From: Ruminiclostridium sp.
GTDB taxonomy: Bacteria > Bacillota > Clostridia > DSM-8532
Reading direction: 5' to 3'
DNA length: 5,904 nucleotides
Assembly (NCBI GenBank): GCA_003535195.1
Contig: DOHN01000173.1
Coordinates: forward strand, 5,664-11,567
Both the position numbers and the translations under genes were made by a program. The notes beneath the pieces were generated by a model. That model saw nothing but the letters and a program-made list of their open reading frames with translations, made no database searches and was not told the origin of the DNA. Below are positions 1 to 5,904 of the stretch, one piece after another (the first letter of the stretch is position 1; each line of letters opens with the position of its first letter).

Positions 1-8
1 AAAGAAAA

Positions 9-31
9 GGGGAGCAGGCTGACTGCTCCCC
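9..31 (-). terminator. Strong intrinsic-terminator-like hairpin, U-tract on the minus strand
   Basis: A perfect 9-bp inverted repeat (GGGGAGCAG at 9-17, CTGCTCCCC at 23-31) encloses a 5-nt loop. Positions 1-8 are AAAGAAAA, which read as TTTTCTTT after the stem on the minus strand, so the canonical terminator orientation is minus. The plus-strand tail (AAAATCTATT) is A-rich and a poor U-tract. No minus-strand gene lies immediately to the right, so the hairpin may be a bidirectional terminator for a plus-strand gene ending left of the window, or may stop antisense transcription coming through the flippase gene. The stem is certain; the terminator role and direction are inferred. Confidence 0.6.
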
Positions 32-112
32 AAAATCTATTCATTGGTTCTGTTTAAAACCAGAGGTTACCCTGAAATATTCCTCCTCAAGCTTTAATAG
101 GATATATACAGA

Positions 113-139
113 ATGAACCTAAAGGCGGAACAATCTTGA
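113..139 (+). other. Possible eight-codon upstream ORF overlapping the flippase start
   Basis: An ATG at 113 opens a reading frame encoding MNLKAEQS, with its TGA at 137-139 overlapping the flippase TTG start (136-138). An AGGA at 99-102 sits 10 nt before the ATG, and the flippase ribosome binding site (122-128) lies inside the mini-ORF. This layout would allow translational coupling, with ribosomes ending on the mini-ORF restarting on the TTG. The geometry is seen directly. Whether it is translated is unknown, and such short frames are common by chance. Confidence 0.2.
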
Positions 140-1683
140 AGAATTTAACATATATTCAGGGGGCAATGGTCCTTTCCATCACCAATCTGGTTACAGGAAG
201 CCTGTCCTTTTATTTTCGTATCTATTTTTCAAAGCATGTGGGAGCAGAAGGAGTGGGCGTATACCAACTGGTGCTCCCTTTGTATATGTTGGCCATCACC
301 CTGGTTTCAGGAGGAATTACTACGGCATTGTCAAAAATAATTGCCGAGTATCATGCCAGAAGACAGATGGCCGCTATAGGTAAAACACTCAAAATATGCT
401 TTATCGCAATGACCCTATGGAGCGTTGTTCTTTGCACCTTTGTGGCTTTTCATGCGGAGTTTATCGCCTCCTTCGTGCTTAAGGATGGCCGTACGAGCAT
501 GTCCATCATCGTACTTACCCCGGCTGTATTTTTTATCTCCATTTCAGCCATTTTTCGCGGATATTTCTATGGAATACAGGAAATTGGCTTTCCGGCGGGA
601 ATAGATATCATAGAGAAGGTTATCCGCCTCGCGGGCATGATCCTGATTACAGACAGGTTGATGATTTATGGCATCGCTTTTGCCTGCGCCGGCGCCATGG
701 CGGCCATGACAGCGGGCGAACTGATGAGCACCCTCCTTTTGTTTTTGATCTATCTTTGGAAAAAGCCGAGGCTGTCAAAGCAGCCCTCAATGAGCTCTCT
801 CAGCATTATGAAAAAAATGTTGGGCCTTGCTGTTCCACTGTCCCTCGGTGGAGCTTTGTCAACGATCATGGATATGATCAGTGCTATTCTGATTCCGGAG
901 CGGCTGCAACTTGCCGGGTATAATTCCGCGGCGGCTTTATCGGGATACGGGGAAATCACCGGGATGGTGATGCCGCTTATTAATTATCCCGGAATCGTCG
1001 TTTTCGCGCTTACCACAACCCTCATACCGGCCATCACCCAATCCCATATCGGCAATAACTATGGAGCATTAAATAAAAAATGCCAGGACTCTTTAGTCAT
1101 TGCCTGGTCCATAGGCTTGCTGACAACGGTTTTTTGCGTATCATTCCCGGAAGAACTTTGCCGGACTCTCTTTAATCGCCCGGAGGCAGGAAAGCTGCTG
1201 TTCTGGACGGGTCTGGGCAGTGCTTTTTATTATCTTTATATGATACAGTCTGCCATTCTTAACGGCCTTGGTCTTCAGCGGGAAGTTTTTAACAATATAA
1301 TTTTTGACCTGCTCATTAATGTGGCATGTATTTATTTGCTGATGCCAATTCCATGGATTGGAATATATGGTTACGTGGCTGGATTTTTTATCAGCGGCAT
1401 TGTTATTGTGATTCGGAATATTCGGATCTTTAATAGGCTGGATTATATTCGAATCCGGTACGATAAGGTCCTTTTAAAACCGATTCTCCCGTTTTGGGTC
1501 ATGTTCTTGACCATAAAATTGATCAATTTTCTTTTGCTGTCAATGGGCTTTGCCTATAATATGATCTTTTCTGGAATAATAGGCATTATTGCTCTGGTCA
1601 TTTCACTTTTATGGAATAATGTGTTTACAGCAGATCAGATTAAAAAGACCCTGCTTCTCCAGAAATCATACAATTCAAGGTAA
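136..1683 (+). CDS. spoVB: SpoVB/MurJ-family lipid-linked polysaccharide flippase (MOP superfamily)
   Basis: The product is a 515-aa polytopic membrane protein, close to the length of Bacillus SpoVB (about 520 aa). It has many hydrophobic segments (roughly residues 10-30, 45-65, 87-110, 123-141, 165-205, 230-252, 280-300, 320-336, 355-375, 385-425 and 450-495), consistent with about 14 transmembrane helices. SpoVB-like landmarks are GAEGVGVYQLVLPLY (36-50) followed by SGGITTALSKIIAE (58-71), SAIFRGYFYGIQE (137-149) with an IIEKVIRL helix (158-165), and the PLINYPGIVVFALTTTLIPAI stretch (280-300). Family knowledge: these proteins move lipid-linked cell-wall or cortex precursors across the membrane, and SpoVB is needed for spore cortex formation. 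The TTG start is chosen because AAGGCGG at 122-128 lies 7 nt upstream and no better in-frame start exists. Paralogues are common in Clostridia, so assignment to SpoVB rather than another MurJ-like flippase is tentative. It is convergent with the LCP gene. Confidence 0.85.
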   Translation: MKNLTYIQGAMVLSITNLVTGSLSFYFRIYFSKHVGAEGVGVYQLVLPLYMLAITLVSGGITTALSKIIAEYHARRQMAAIGKTLKICFIAMTLWSVVLCTFVAFHAEFIASFVLKDGRTSMSIIVLTPAVFFISISAIFRGYFYGIQEIGFPAGIDIIEKVIRLAGMILITDRLMIYGIAFACAGAMAAMTAGELMSTLLLFLIYLWKKPRLSKQPSMSSLSIMKKMLGLAVPLSLGGALSTIMDMISAILIPERLQLAGYNSAAALSGYGEITGMVMPLINYPGIVVFALTTTLIPAITQSHIGNNYGALNKKCQDSLVIAWSIGLLTTVFCVSFPEELCRTLFNRPEAGKLLFWTGLGSAFYYLYMIQSAILNGLGLQREVFNNIIFDLLINVACIYLLMPIPWIGIYGYVAGFFISGIVIVIRNIRIFNRLDYIRIRYDKVLLKPILPFWVMFLTIKLINFLLLSMGFAYNMIFSGIIGIIALVISLLWNNVFTADQIKKTLLLQKSYNSR

Positions 1684-1857
1684 ACTGCATATTTTGGTGA
1701 TGCTGATACAATGTACCAGACCATTGTCGAAAAATTTGCGCTGGATGAAAATGCAGAGCCTGTACACGGGGATGAGTGGACATGGCTGGGCGCTGTCGTG
1801 ATCTCCGACAAAGATGGGAAGATCCTTTATACGCCTCAGTATGATGAGATGTACTGA
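1684..1857 (+). pseudogene. Protein-like C-terminal remnant in frame after the flippase stop
   Basis: The frame stays open for 57 codons after the flippase TAA and ends with TGA at 1855-1857. From the only internal ATG (1711) it would give 48 residues, including HGDEWTWLGAVVISDKDGKI and ending in PQYDEMY. The composition (acidic, Trp-rich, DKDGKI turn) resembles the end of a folded domain rather than random translation, but I do not recognise the family. There is no convincing ribosome binding site before ATG 1711; the nearest is GGTG, 12 nt away. The last 22 bases overlap the 3' end of the convergent LCP gene. Best reading: the 3' tail of a gene whose front was lost, or less likely a small real ORF or a readthrough extension of the flippase. 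It could be chance. Confidence 0.3.
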
Positions 1858-1858
1858 G
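1835..1858. repeat. Inverted repeat at the convergent gene ends
   Basis: CTCAGTA (1835-1841) and TACTGAG (1852-1858) form a perfect 7-bp stem around a 10-nt loop, spanning the LCP stop codon and the end of the remnant ORF. On the plus strand a run of five T follows at 1866-1870, seven bases after the stem, so it could act as a weak terminator for the flippase transcript. On the minus strand no U-tract follows. It is the only hairpin I see between the convergent genes that could separate them. Confidence 0.35.
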
Positions 1859-2795
1859 ATGCCGCTTTTTCCTCCTTAATCTCATAGATAAATTGATGCA
1901 GTAATTTTTTATTGGCCTTAATATCCGGTACGAGGACATACATACCCCGAACCTTTTTATTCTCAAAGAGCCCGTCGGCCGGAACCCTGAATTGCGTAAT
2001 TCCTTCGGCATCATACTGGCTTACTTCCATAACAAGCTCCATAATCTCCGTCTTTGATAAACTTGTTTCGACATAGGGCAGCAAGGCGGAAATAGTTCGG
2101 GGAAGCTTTGCTATCCCCTGGGATTTGATTTTCTTATAGAGGCAGTCTAAGATGTATCGTTGCCTTTGTGTCCTCTCAAAATCCGCATCGCCCACATGCC
2201 GTATTCTGGCATAGTCGACGACCTGTTTGCCGTTTAGCTTCTGGAGGCCGGACTTTGAAACTCCATTGATTTCAGGAATCTCATAATCTTTAACATTTAG
2301 TTCAAGCCCCCCCATTTTATCAATCATCTTTTCAAGACCAAGAAAATCAACTGCTACATAATCTCTGATATCAAGGCCAAAATTGGAGTTGATTGTCTTT
2401 ATGGCGAGGGTAGCTCCACCAAAGGCATACGCCGTATTAATCCGGTTGGATTGCTTTCCCGGAATGGCCACATACATATCCCTCATCAATGAGGTAACTT
2501 TGATCATTTCATTGATTTTATCGAGGGAAGCGATGATGATGGTATCAGATCTGGATGACTCGTCCGGATTTCTTCTGTCAAGCCCGAATAGTGCAATATT
2601 GGTGACAGCGGCTGTACCGGACTCGCTTTTTTCCTGTACGGGTTCAGTCGGAGCAGGTGTAGGGGTAATCCCTAAATCTTCATCATTTTCCGGCAGCTCT
2701 TTGATATTGATGCTGTCCAAAAGAATGTAACCGTATATAAATAGACCCAGAATAAGTGCCAAAACAATCGCGATGATGATTTTATATTTTTTCAA
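1836..2795 (-). CDS. LytR-CpsA-Psr (LCP) family cell-wall polymer ligase
   Basis: The 319-aa product has a short cytoplasmic N-terminus, one membrane helix (about 5-27), a Pro/Thr-rich linker (about 44-55) and an extracellular LCP domain (about 65-225). Diagnostic LCP motifs are SRSDTIIIAS (81-90), the SLMRDMYVAIPG strand (102-113; usual form S-x-x-RD-x-x-V), RINTAYAFGG (118-127), YVAVDFLGLEKMIDKMGGLEL (146-166) and YARIRH followed by DFERTQRQR (195-213). The polyphosphate-binding and metal-binding charged residues of the family appear kept (R82, D84, R105, D106, R197, R199, R208, R211, R213). Family knowledge: LCP enzymes transfer lipid-linked wall polymers such as teichoic acids or capsule onto peptidoglycan. 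The TTG start is supported by GGGAG at 2804-2808 with 8-nt spacing, and by the membrane anchor beginning at once. Several LCP paralogues are usual per genome, so no specific symbol is given. It appears to be a single-gene transcript. Confidence 0.93.
   Translation of the reverse strand: MKKYKIIIAIVLALILGLFIYGYILLDSINIKELPENDEDLGITPTPAPTEPVQEKSESGTAAVTNIALFGLDRRNPDESSRSDTIIIASLDKINEMIKVTSLMRDMYVAIPGKQSNRINTAYAFGGATLAIKTINSNFGLDIRDYVAVDFLGLEKMIDKMGGLELNVKDYEIPEINGVSKSGLQKLNGKQVVDYARIRHVGDADFERTQRQRYILDCLYKKIKSQGIAKLPRTISALLPYVETSLSKTEIMELVMEVSQYDAEGITQFRVPADGLFENKKVRGMYVLVPDIKANKKLLHQFIYEIKEEKAASQYISSY
2618..2635. repeat. Copy 1 of a near-identical 17/18-nt direct repeat
   Basis: The plus-strand sequence CGGACTCGCTTTTTTCCT lies within the LCP gene, where on the minus strand it encodes the E-K-S-E-S region (about residues 55-59) of the variable linker. 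It matches the copy at 2838-2854 except for one extra T. GTAC tetranucleotides flank this copy on both sides, at 2614-2617 and 2636-2639. Confidence 0.6.
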
Positions 2796-2828
2796 TTTTC
2801 GTACTCCCGACTTTATATACTCTGTAAT

Positions 2829-2857
2829 ATTATACTACGGACTCGCTTTTTCCTACC
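2829..2857 (-). promoter_or_regulatory. Candidate promoter of the LCP gene
   Basis: On the minus strand a perfect TATAAT (complement of 2829-2834) lies about 33 bp upstream of the TTG start, giving a short 5' leader of roughly 25-30 nt. The -35 position at 17-bp spacing reads GGTAGG, a poor match to TTGACA, so this may be a weak or activator-dependent promoter. The spacer is largely occupied by copy 2 of the 17-mer direct repeat. A second AT-rich -10-like stretch (TATATA, around 2814-2819) lies nearer the gene. Confidence 0.35.
2838..2854. repeat. Copy 2 of the direct repeat, next to the LCP -10 element
   Basis: The plus-strand sequence CGGACTCGCTTTTTCCT repeats the element at 2618-2635 with a single T deleted. 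On the minus strand it reads AGGAAAAAGCGAGTCCG and ends three bases before the TATAAT of the candidate LCP promoter. Its position would suit an operator, but a chance or slippage-derived local duplication is also possible. Confidence 0.6.
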
Positions 2858-2893
2858 ATAAAAGAAGTTCAGTAAGTATAATTATCTCCTGAG

Positions 2894-3106
2894 TTGTCAA
2901 ATATACATCAAAAAAGCGCCGAAGCCAATCCATATAATCCTTGCAACAGCGATGCCATGACAGATGGAAGCGAATATCAGAAGTATTGCATTAGAGCGGA
3001 CCCGGGAGGCAATATTGCCGGGATAATGGATAAGGAATGTGTATATTCAATTTCAGGGGGTAAAATTAAATTAGATTATTTTTTAGCGTTCAAAGACTAT
3101 GAATAA
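2894..3106 (+). CDS. Doubtful small hypothetical ORF before msrAB
   Basis: A 70-codon frame starts at TTG 2894 (or ATG 2957, 49 codons) and ends 26 bp before msrAB. The product is not recognised. It contains three cysteines (residues 17, 32 and 49) and a C-terminal half resembling a short beta-rich piece ([17 protein letters not shown]), with no signal peptide or membrane helix. Neither start has a convincing ribosome binding site: GAG directly precedes the TTG, and nothing AGGAGG-like precedes the ATG. A TATAAT at 2877-2882 could be a -10, but its -35 is poor. It may be a spurious frame, a decayed gene, or part of an untranslated leader of msrAB. Confidence 0.22.
   Translation: MSNIHQKSAEANPYNPCNSDAMTDGSEYQKYCIRADPGGNIAGIMDKECVYSISGGKIKLDYFLAFKDYE
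3008..3019. repeat. Perfect 12-bp palindrome within a larger stem
   Basis: GGCAATATTGCC is self-complementary. The flanking CCCGG (3001-3005) and CCGGG (3018-3022) can also pair around CAAT/ATTG with an asymmetric bulge. The site lies 111 bp upstream of msrAB inside the doubtful ORF. It could be a dimeric repressor site or an RNA hairpin in the msrAB leader. No function can be assigned from sequence alone. Confidence 0.3.
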
Positions 3107-3132
3107 GAAGCCGCAGACAGAAGGAAGGGAAA

Positions 3133-4119
3133 ATGACTATGGAAAAAGATAAAGAGAACCGCGGGGACATAAAAGAAATCTATTTAGCCGGGGGCTGTTT
3201 CTGGGGAACGGAGAAGTATTTCTCTCTAATACCGGGAGTGGTGGAAACAGAAGTGGGCTACGCAAACGGGAATACCGAAAACCCCAGTTATGAAGATGTA
3301 TGCCGTAAAGAAACGGGTCATGCAGAGACGGTCAAACTGCTGTACAATTCGGTTGAAGTGGGTCTGGATCATATTCTAAAGCGCTTTTATGATGTCATTG
3401 ACCCTGTGTCAATAAACCGGCAGGGCAACGATGTTGGAACTCAATATCGCACCGGCATTTATTATAAAGACGAGAAGGATAAAAAAATCATTGAGGATTC
3501 TTTGGCAGAGCTTCAAAAGAGTTATAAAAGGCCTATTGCCATTGAGGTGATGCCTCTTACAAATTATTATACTGCCGAAGAGTACCATCAGAAATATTTG
3601 GACAAAAACCCAAGCGGCTATTGTCATATTAGCCGTGAAAAATTTGAAAAAGCGAGGCAGGCGCCTGAGGTGAGATACCGGAAAAAATCCAAAGAAGACT
3701 TAAAAAGGACGCTTACCGAAATACAGTATAATGTAACCCAGAATAATGCCACAGAGCCGCCTTTCAGAAATGAATATAACACTCATTTTGAAGAGGGCAT
3801 TTATGTAGATGTAACTACCGGCGAACCTCTTTTTGCTTCAAGTGATAAATTTGAATCCGGCTGCGGGTGGCCCAGCTTTTCAAAGCCCATAAGTCCTAAA
3901 CATACCTGCGAATTTACCGATACCAGCCATGGCATGAGAAGAGTTGAAGTGCGGAGCAAAAGGGGAGATGCGCATCTTGGGCATGTTTTTAACGACGGGC
4001 CCGCCCGGTTGGGCGGCTTGCGGTATTGCATCAACAGTGCCGCCCTTAGATTCATCCCTAAAGAAAGACTGGAAGAAGAAGGATATGGTTATCTCATCAA
4101 TGAGAACAAAAAGAAATAG
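3133..4119 (+). CDS. msrAB: Bifunctional methionine sulfoxide reductase MsrA-MsrB
   Basis: This 328-aa fusion repairs both epimers of methionine sulfoxide. The MsrA domain (about 14-175) reduces the S-form and carries GCFWG (21-25) with catalytic Cys22, GYANG (42-46), TGHAE (61-65), [21 protein letters not shown] (90-110) and the GYCH resolving-cysteine region (Cys164). The MsrB domain (about 190-316) reduces the R-form and has TGEPLF (229-234), SGCGWPSF (242-249, likely resolving Cys244), [10 protein letters not shown] (281-290) and RYCINSAAL with catalytic Cys299. The two CxxC zinc motifs of many MsrBs are absent, so it is the zinc-free type. There is no signal peptide or thioredoxin domain, so it is probably cytosolic and recycled by thioredoxin. 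Catalytic Cys22 is an ordinary TGT codon, not the selenocysteine codon found in some clostridial MsrAs. ATG 3133 follows AAGGAAGGG; ATG 3139 is an almost equal alternative. No clear promoter was found. Confidence 0.96.
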   Translation: MTMEKDKENRGDIKEIYLAGGCFWGTEKYFSLIPGVVETEVGYANGNTENPSYEDVCRKETGHAETVKLLYNSVEVGLDHILKRFYDVIDPVSINRQGNDVGTQYRTGIYYKDEKDKKIIEDSLAELQKSYKRPIAIEVMPLTNYYTAEEYHQKYLDKNPSGYCHISREKFEKARQAPEVRYRKKSKEDLKRTLTEIQYNVTQNNATEPPFRNEYNTHFEEGIYVDVTTGEPLFASSDKFESGCGWPSFSKPISPKHTCEFTDTSHGMRRVEVRSKRGDAHLGHVFNDGPARLGGLRYCINSAALRFIPKERLEEEGYGYLINENKKK

Positions 4120-4150
4120 ATATAAATTTTTAAGTCCGCTGCTTGGTCCT

Positions 4151-4168
4151 GCTTGACTTGCTTCAAGC
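4151..4168. repeat. Small inverted repeat overlapping the tyrS -35 element
   Basis: GCTTGA (4151-4156) and TCAAGC (4163-4168) form a 6-bp stem with a 6-nt loop. The left arm contains most of the TTGACT -35 hexamer of the tyrS promoter. It might be an operator half-site pair or the weak end of the msrAB transcript, but no U-tract follows, so a terminator role is unlikely. Confidence 0.3.
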
Positions 4169-4181
4169 GATGGATTATAAT
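4153..4181 (+). promoter_or_regulatory. Near-consensus sigma-A promoter of the T-box/tyrS transcript
   Basis: TTGACT (4153-4158) and TATAAT (4176-4181) are separated by exactly 17 bp, which is one mismatch from the vegetative consensus. Transcription should begin near 4188, giving a leader of about 440 nt that contains the whole T-box and reaches the tyrS start. The promoter lies 34 bp after the msrAB stop, so tyrS is expressed independently of msrAB. Confidence 0.8.
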
Positions 4182-4243
4182 CTCATTAATTTAATATCTG
4201 CATAACGAAGATTTGCGGATGCCGCATTTCGGAGTATAAGAGC

Positions 4244-4527
4244 AAAGGCTATGATAAGAATTAGTAGCAATCATGAATTCCTGACAGAAAGCTGCCGGCT
4301 GATGAGAGGCGTGAGGATAGTGGATGTGAATACATCTTGGAGCTGCGTACCGAAAGAAATTTTCCAGTAGGCTGCGACGGAGAGCACCCCGTCATCGAGT
4401 GCAAGAGTATCGCTCTTTTATAAGAGCCGTACTTGATAAGGTAAGCTGCGTGAGCTGCTTACGAACTTAAGGTGGTAACACGGGATAGAATCTCGTCCTT
4501 TTGGAGACAATAGGGCGGGATTTTTTT
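4244..4527 (+). promoter_or_regulatory. T-box riboswitch, tRNA-Tyr responsive (specifier UAC)
   Basis: The leader fits a class I T-box that senses uncharged tRNA-Tyr and allows tyrS transcription when charging is low. Stem I runs from about GGCT 4247-4250 to AGCT 4341-4344, with an AGTAGC-type loop E strand near 4263 and an apical GCC/GGC closing around GGCTGATGAGA. The specifier loop reads GAA-TAC-ATC with TAC at 4331-4333, a tyrosine codon followed by a purine. Further hairpins are GACGG/CCGTC (4376-4393), ATCGAGT/ACTTGAT (4394-4437) enclosing GCTCTT/AAGAGC, and stem III GTAAGC/GCTTAC (4441-4462). The antiterminator is AAGG (4469-4472), bulge TGGTAAC (4473-4479), ACGGGA (4480-4485), loop, TCTCGT (4491-4496), CCTT (4497-4500). 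TGGT in the bulge pairs with the ACCA tRNA end, fitting the A discriminator of tRNA-Tyr. The usual bulge is TGGNACC; here it is TGGTAAC. Confidence 0.93.
4491..4527 (+). terminator. T-box regulated intrinsic terminator before tyrS
   Basis: TCTCGTCC (4491-4498) pairs with GGGCGGGA (4513-4520), using two G-U pairs, around a 14-nt loop, and is followed by seven T (4521-4527). The 5' arm is the same segment that forms the 3' side of the antiterminator, so the two structures are mutually exclusive, as required for T-box attenuation. Confidence 0.88.
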
Positions 4528-4627
4528 GTCCCATAACAGGTATCTTTAGGTCAGGTCCGGGTATTTGTCGCTTTTGTTCTCTTATAGACCTTGCAATGTT
4601 GAAAATATATTCAGGGAGATGTTAAAA

Positions 4628-5839
4628 ATGGTAACACCAAAGGAGCAGATGCGAATTATTTGCAAAGGAGTGCACACTCTTGTCAACGAAGAAGAACTGC
4701 TTGCCAAGCTCAAGAAATCCTGCGAGACGAGCAAGCCTTTAATCATTAAGCTGGGGTTGGATCCGTCGGCGCCGGACATTCATCTCGGTCATGCGGTTGT
4801 GCTGCGGAAAATCAAGCAAATGCAGGATTTAGGGCATCGTGTGGTGATAGTCATCGGTGATTTTACAGGAAAAATCGGAGATCCTACGGGAAAATCCAAG
4901 GGAAGGACCGCGCTGACCGACGAGCAGGTGAAAGAAAACGCCCAAACCTATTGCGAGCAGATTTTTAAAATCCTGGACAGGGAAAAAACCGAGGTTAGAT
5001 TTAACAGTGAATGGCTTTCAAAGCTTAATTTTGAAGAAGTTATCAAGCTTGCCGCCACTACGACCGTTGCCAGAATGCTGGAGCGGGATGATTTTCAAAA
5101 CAGATACCAAAATCAGATTCCCATCGGGATCCACGAGTTTTTCTATCCATTGATGCAGGCCTATGATTCTATTGAGCTGAAAGCGGATATTGAGCTGGGA
5201 GGAACCGACCAGACTTTTAATATCCTTATGGGAAGAACCCTGCAAAAAGCACTGGGACAGGAGCAGCAAGCCGCTATGTTCATGCCCATCCTGGAGGGTC
5301 TGGATGGGGTGGAGAAGATGAGCAAAAGCCTTGGCAACTATATCGGTATCAGCGAACCGGCGGAAGTGATGTTTAAAAAAGTCATGGAAGTTCCGGATGA
5401 ACTCATCATTAAATATTTTGAACTGACTACCGACGTACATCCTGATGAAATTGACAAAATTCAGATGGAACTGGATAATGGCGCAAACCCGAGGGATATA
5501 AAATACCTTTTGGCAAAAACGGTGACATCCCTCTATCATTCCCAGGAGGATGTACAAAAAGCGGTTGAATATTATGAAGCGGCTTTCAGCAAAAAAGCCA
5601 TACCGGATAATATTCCGGAGCTTCTTATCGAAGCGGGAAAAGAAACTGTTTTGGATATTGTTCCCCGGCTTATAGAAATGGGCTTTGTAAAAAGCAAGAG
5701 CGAATTCATGCGCCTGGTTAATCAGGGCGGAATTCAGCTAAATGGTGAAAAATTGTCATCGGAGGCTGTAAATACCGGTATTGGTCATGATGATGTTATA
5801 AAAATAGGCAAAAAACGTTTTGTAAAGCTTATCCGGTAA
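4628..5839 (+). CDS. tyrS: Tyrosyl-tRNA synthetase, TyrZ-like class
   Basis: The 403-aa enzyme activates tyrosine with ATP and charges tRNA-Tyr in the cytosol. The class I Rossmann core shows [15 protein letters not shown] (41-55) with the HIGH-type signature [18 protein letters not shown] (77-90), the tyrosine-pocket region LMQAYDS (175-181), ELGGTDQ (189-195) and KMSKS (230-234). A C-terminal S4-like RNA-binding domain covers about 343-403. HLGH together with a true KMSKS, rather than KFGKT, places it with the TyrZ-like branch of bacterial TyrRS. The frame is open upstream to 4565, but ATG 4628 is chosen: AGGGAG (4613-4618) lies 9 nt before it, homology begins right after it, and the upstream codons lie in the leader just beyond the terminator. 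ATG 4619 adjoins the ribosome binding site and is too close. It is regulated by the upstream T-box. Confidence 0.97.
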   Translation: MVTPKEQMRIICKGVHTLVNEEELLAKLKKSCETSKPLIIKLGLDPSAPDIHLGHAVVLRKIKQMQDLGHRVVIVIGDFTGKIGDPTGKSKGRTALTDEQVKENAQTYCEQIFKILDREKTEVRFNSEWLSKLNFEEVIKLAATTTVARMLERDDFQNRYQNQIPIGIHEFFYPLMQAYDSIELKADIELGGTDQTFNILMGRTLQKALGQEQQAAMFMPILEGLDGVEKMSKSLGNYIGISEPAEVMFKKVMEVPDELIIKYFELTTDVHPDEIDKIQMELDNGANPRDIKYLLAKTVTSLYHSQEDVQKAVEYYEAAFSKKAIPDNIPELLIEAGKETVLDIVPRLIEMGFVKSKSEFMRLVNQGGIQLNGEKLSSEAVNTGIGHDDVIKIGKKRFVKLIR

Positions 5840-5904
5840 GAAGCTTCGATTCGTTCCGCCCCGCCCAAGGACTTTAACATCATTTATGGTGCCTTTAGAG
5901 TGAA
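5840..5904. other. Short region after tyrS, nothing assignable
   Basis: The last 65 bases hold no recognisable gene start and no complete terminator. A weak CATC/GGTG pairing (around 5878-5893) could be part of a hairpin cut by the window edge. Whether tyrS is the last gene of its transcript cannot be judged here. Confidence 0.3.

Noticed and set aside
75..114. Sporulation sigma-E promoter before the spoVB-like gene
   Set aside because: An ATATACAGAAT stretch loosely resembles a sigma-E -10, but no -35 element with an ATA core lies at the right spacing.
1640..2014. Minus-strand 124-aa open frame
   Set aside because: It runs mostly out of frame over the LCP 3' end and the remnant, is rich in Arg/His/Ser, and has no recognisable domain.
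2383..2730. Plus-strand 115-aa open frame opposite the LCP gene
   Set aside because: It is antisense to the conserved LCP motifs and lacks a ribosome binding site or family features.
3801..4055. Minus-strand 84-aa open frame opposite the MsrB domain
   Set aside because: It is a shadow of the conserved MsrB coding sequence.
4214..4226. TGCGG-ATG-CCGCA hairpin upstream of T-box stem I
   Set aside because: The short stem with a 3-nt loop has no known role in T-box leaders and was not listed as a separate feature.
4565..4627. Longer tyrS product starting at 4565
   Set aside because: The extra 21 codons lie in the leader just after the T-box terminator, have no ribosome binding site and no homology to TyrRS N-termini. 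ATG 4628 has AGGGAG at proper spacing.
5018..5557. Minus-strand 179-aa open frame opposite tyrS
   Set aside because: It is fully antisense to strongly conserved tyrS codons, and its composition is typical of a shadow frame.
5755..5904. Minus-strand open frame entering from the right edge
   Set aside because: It runs antisense into the end of tyrS and ends there. No family is recognisable, and a convergent gene overlapping tyrS this far is unlikely.

Overview
The window looks like an ordinary chromosomal housekeeping segment from a spore-forming, low-to-moderate G+C Firmicute, most likely a member of the Clostridia. The grounds are a SpoVB-type flippase, an LCP (LytR-CpsA-Psr) cell-wall ligase, a fused cytosolic MsrA-MsrB, a tyrosyl-tRNA synthetase of the HLGH/KMSKS (TyrZ-like) class under a T-box, purine-rich Shine-Dalgarno sites and use of TTG starts. 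I cannot name the genus. I saw no mobile element, CRISPR array, rRNA or tRNA gene.

Layout: positions 1-135 hold a strong hairpin whose U-tract lies on the minus strand, then the leader of a 515-aa multi-spanning flippase of the SpoVB/MurJ group (136-1683, +, TTG start). Directly after its stop is a short protein-like stretch (1684-1857, +) that looks like the tail of a lost gene. It overlaps the 3' end of a convergent LCP-family gene (1836-2795, -, TTG start). A 17/18-nt near-identical direct repeat occurs once inside the LCP gene and once in its promoter region. Positions 2796-3132 are mostly intergenic, with one doubtful small ORF (2894-3106).

The right half is co-oriented on the plus strand. 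It begins with a two-domain methionine sulfoxide reductase MsrAB (3133-4119). Next come a near-consensus sigma-A promoter (4153-4181) and a long T-box leader with a UAC (Tyr) specifier, a well-paired antiterminator and a competing terminator. tyrS follows (4628-5839), and the window ends 65 bp after it.

The genes do not form one pathway. The flippase and the LCP protein both belong to envelope polymer biogenesis but are convergent, so not co-transcribed. MsrAB repairs oxidised methionine. TyrS charges tRNA-Tyr and is regulated by uncharged tRNA-Tyr through its leader. No undescribed multi-gene system is visible. The most interesting items are small: the repeated 17-mer at the LCP promoter, the coding remnant after the flippase gene, the eight-codon ORF overlapping the flippase start, and the variant T-box bulge.
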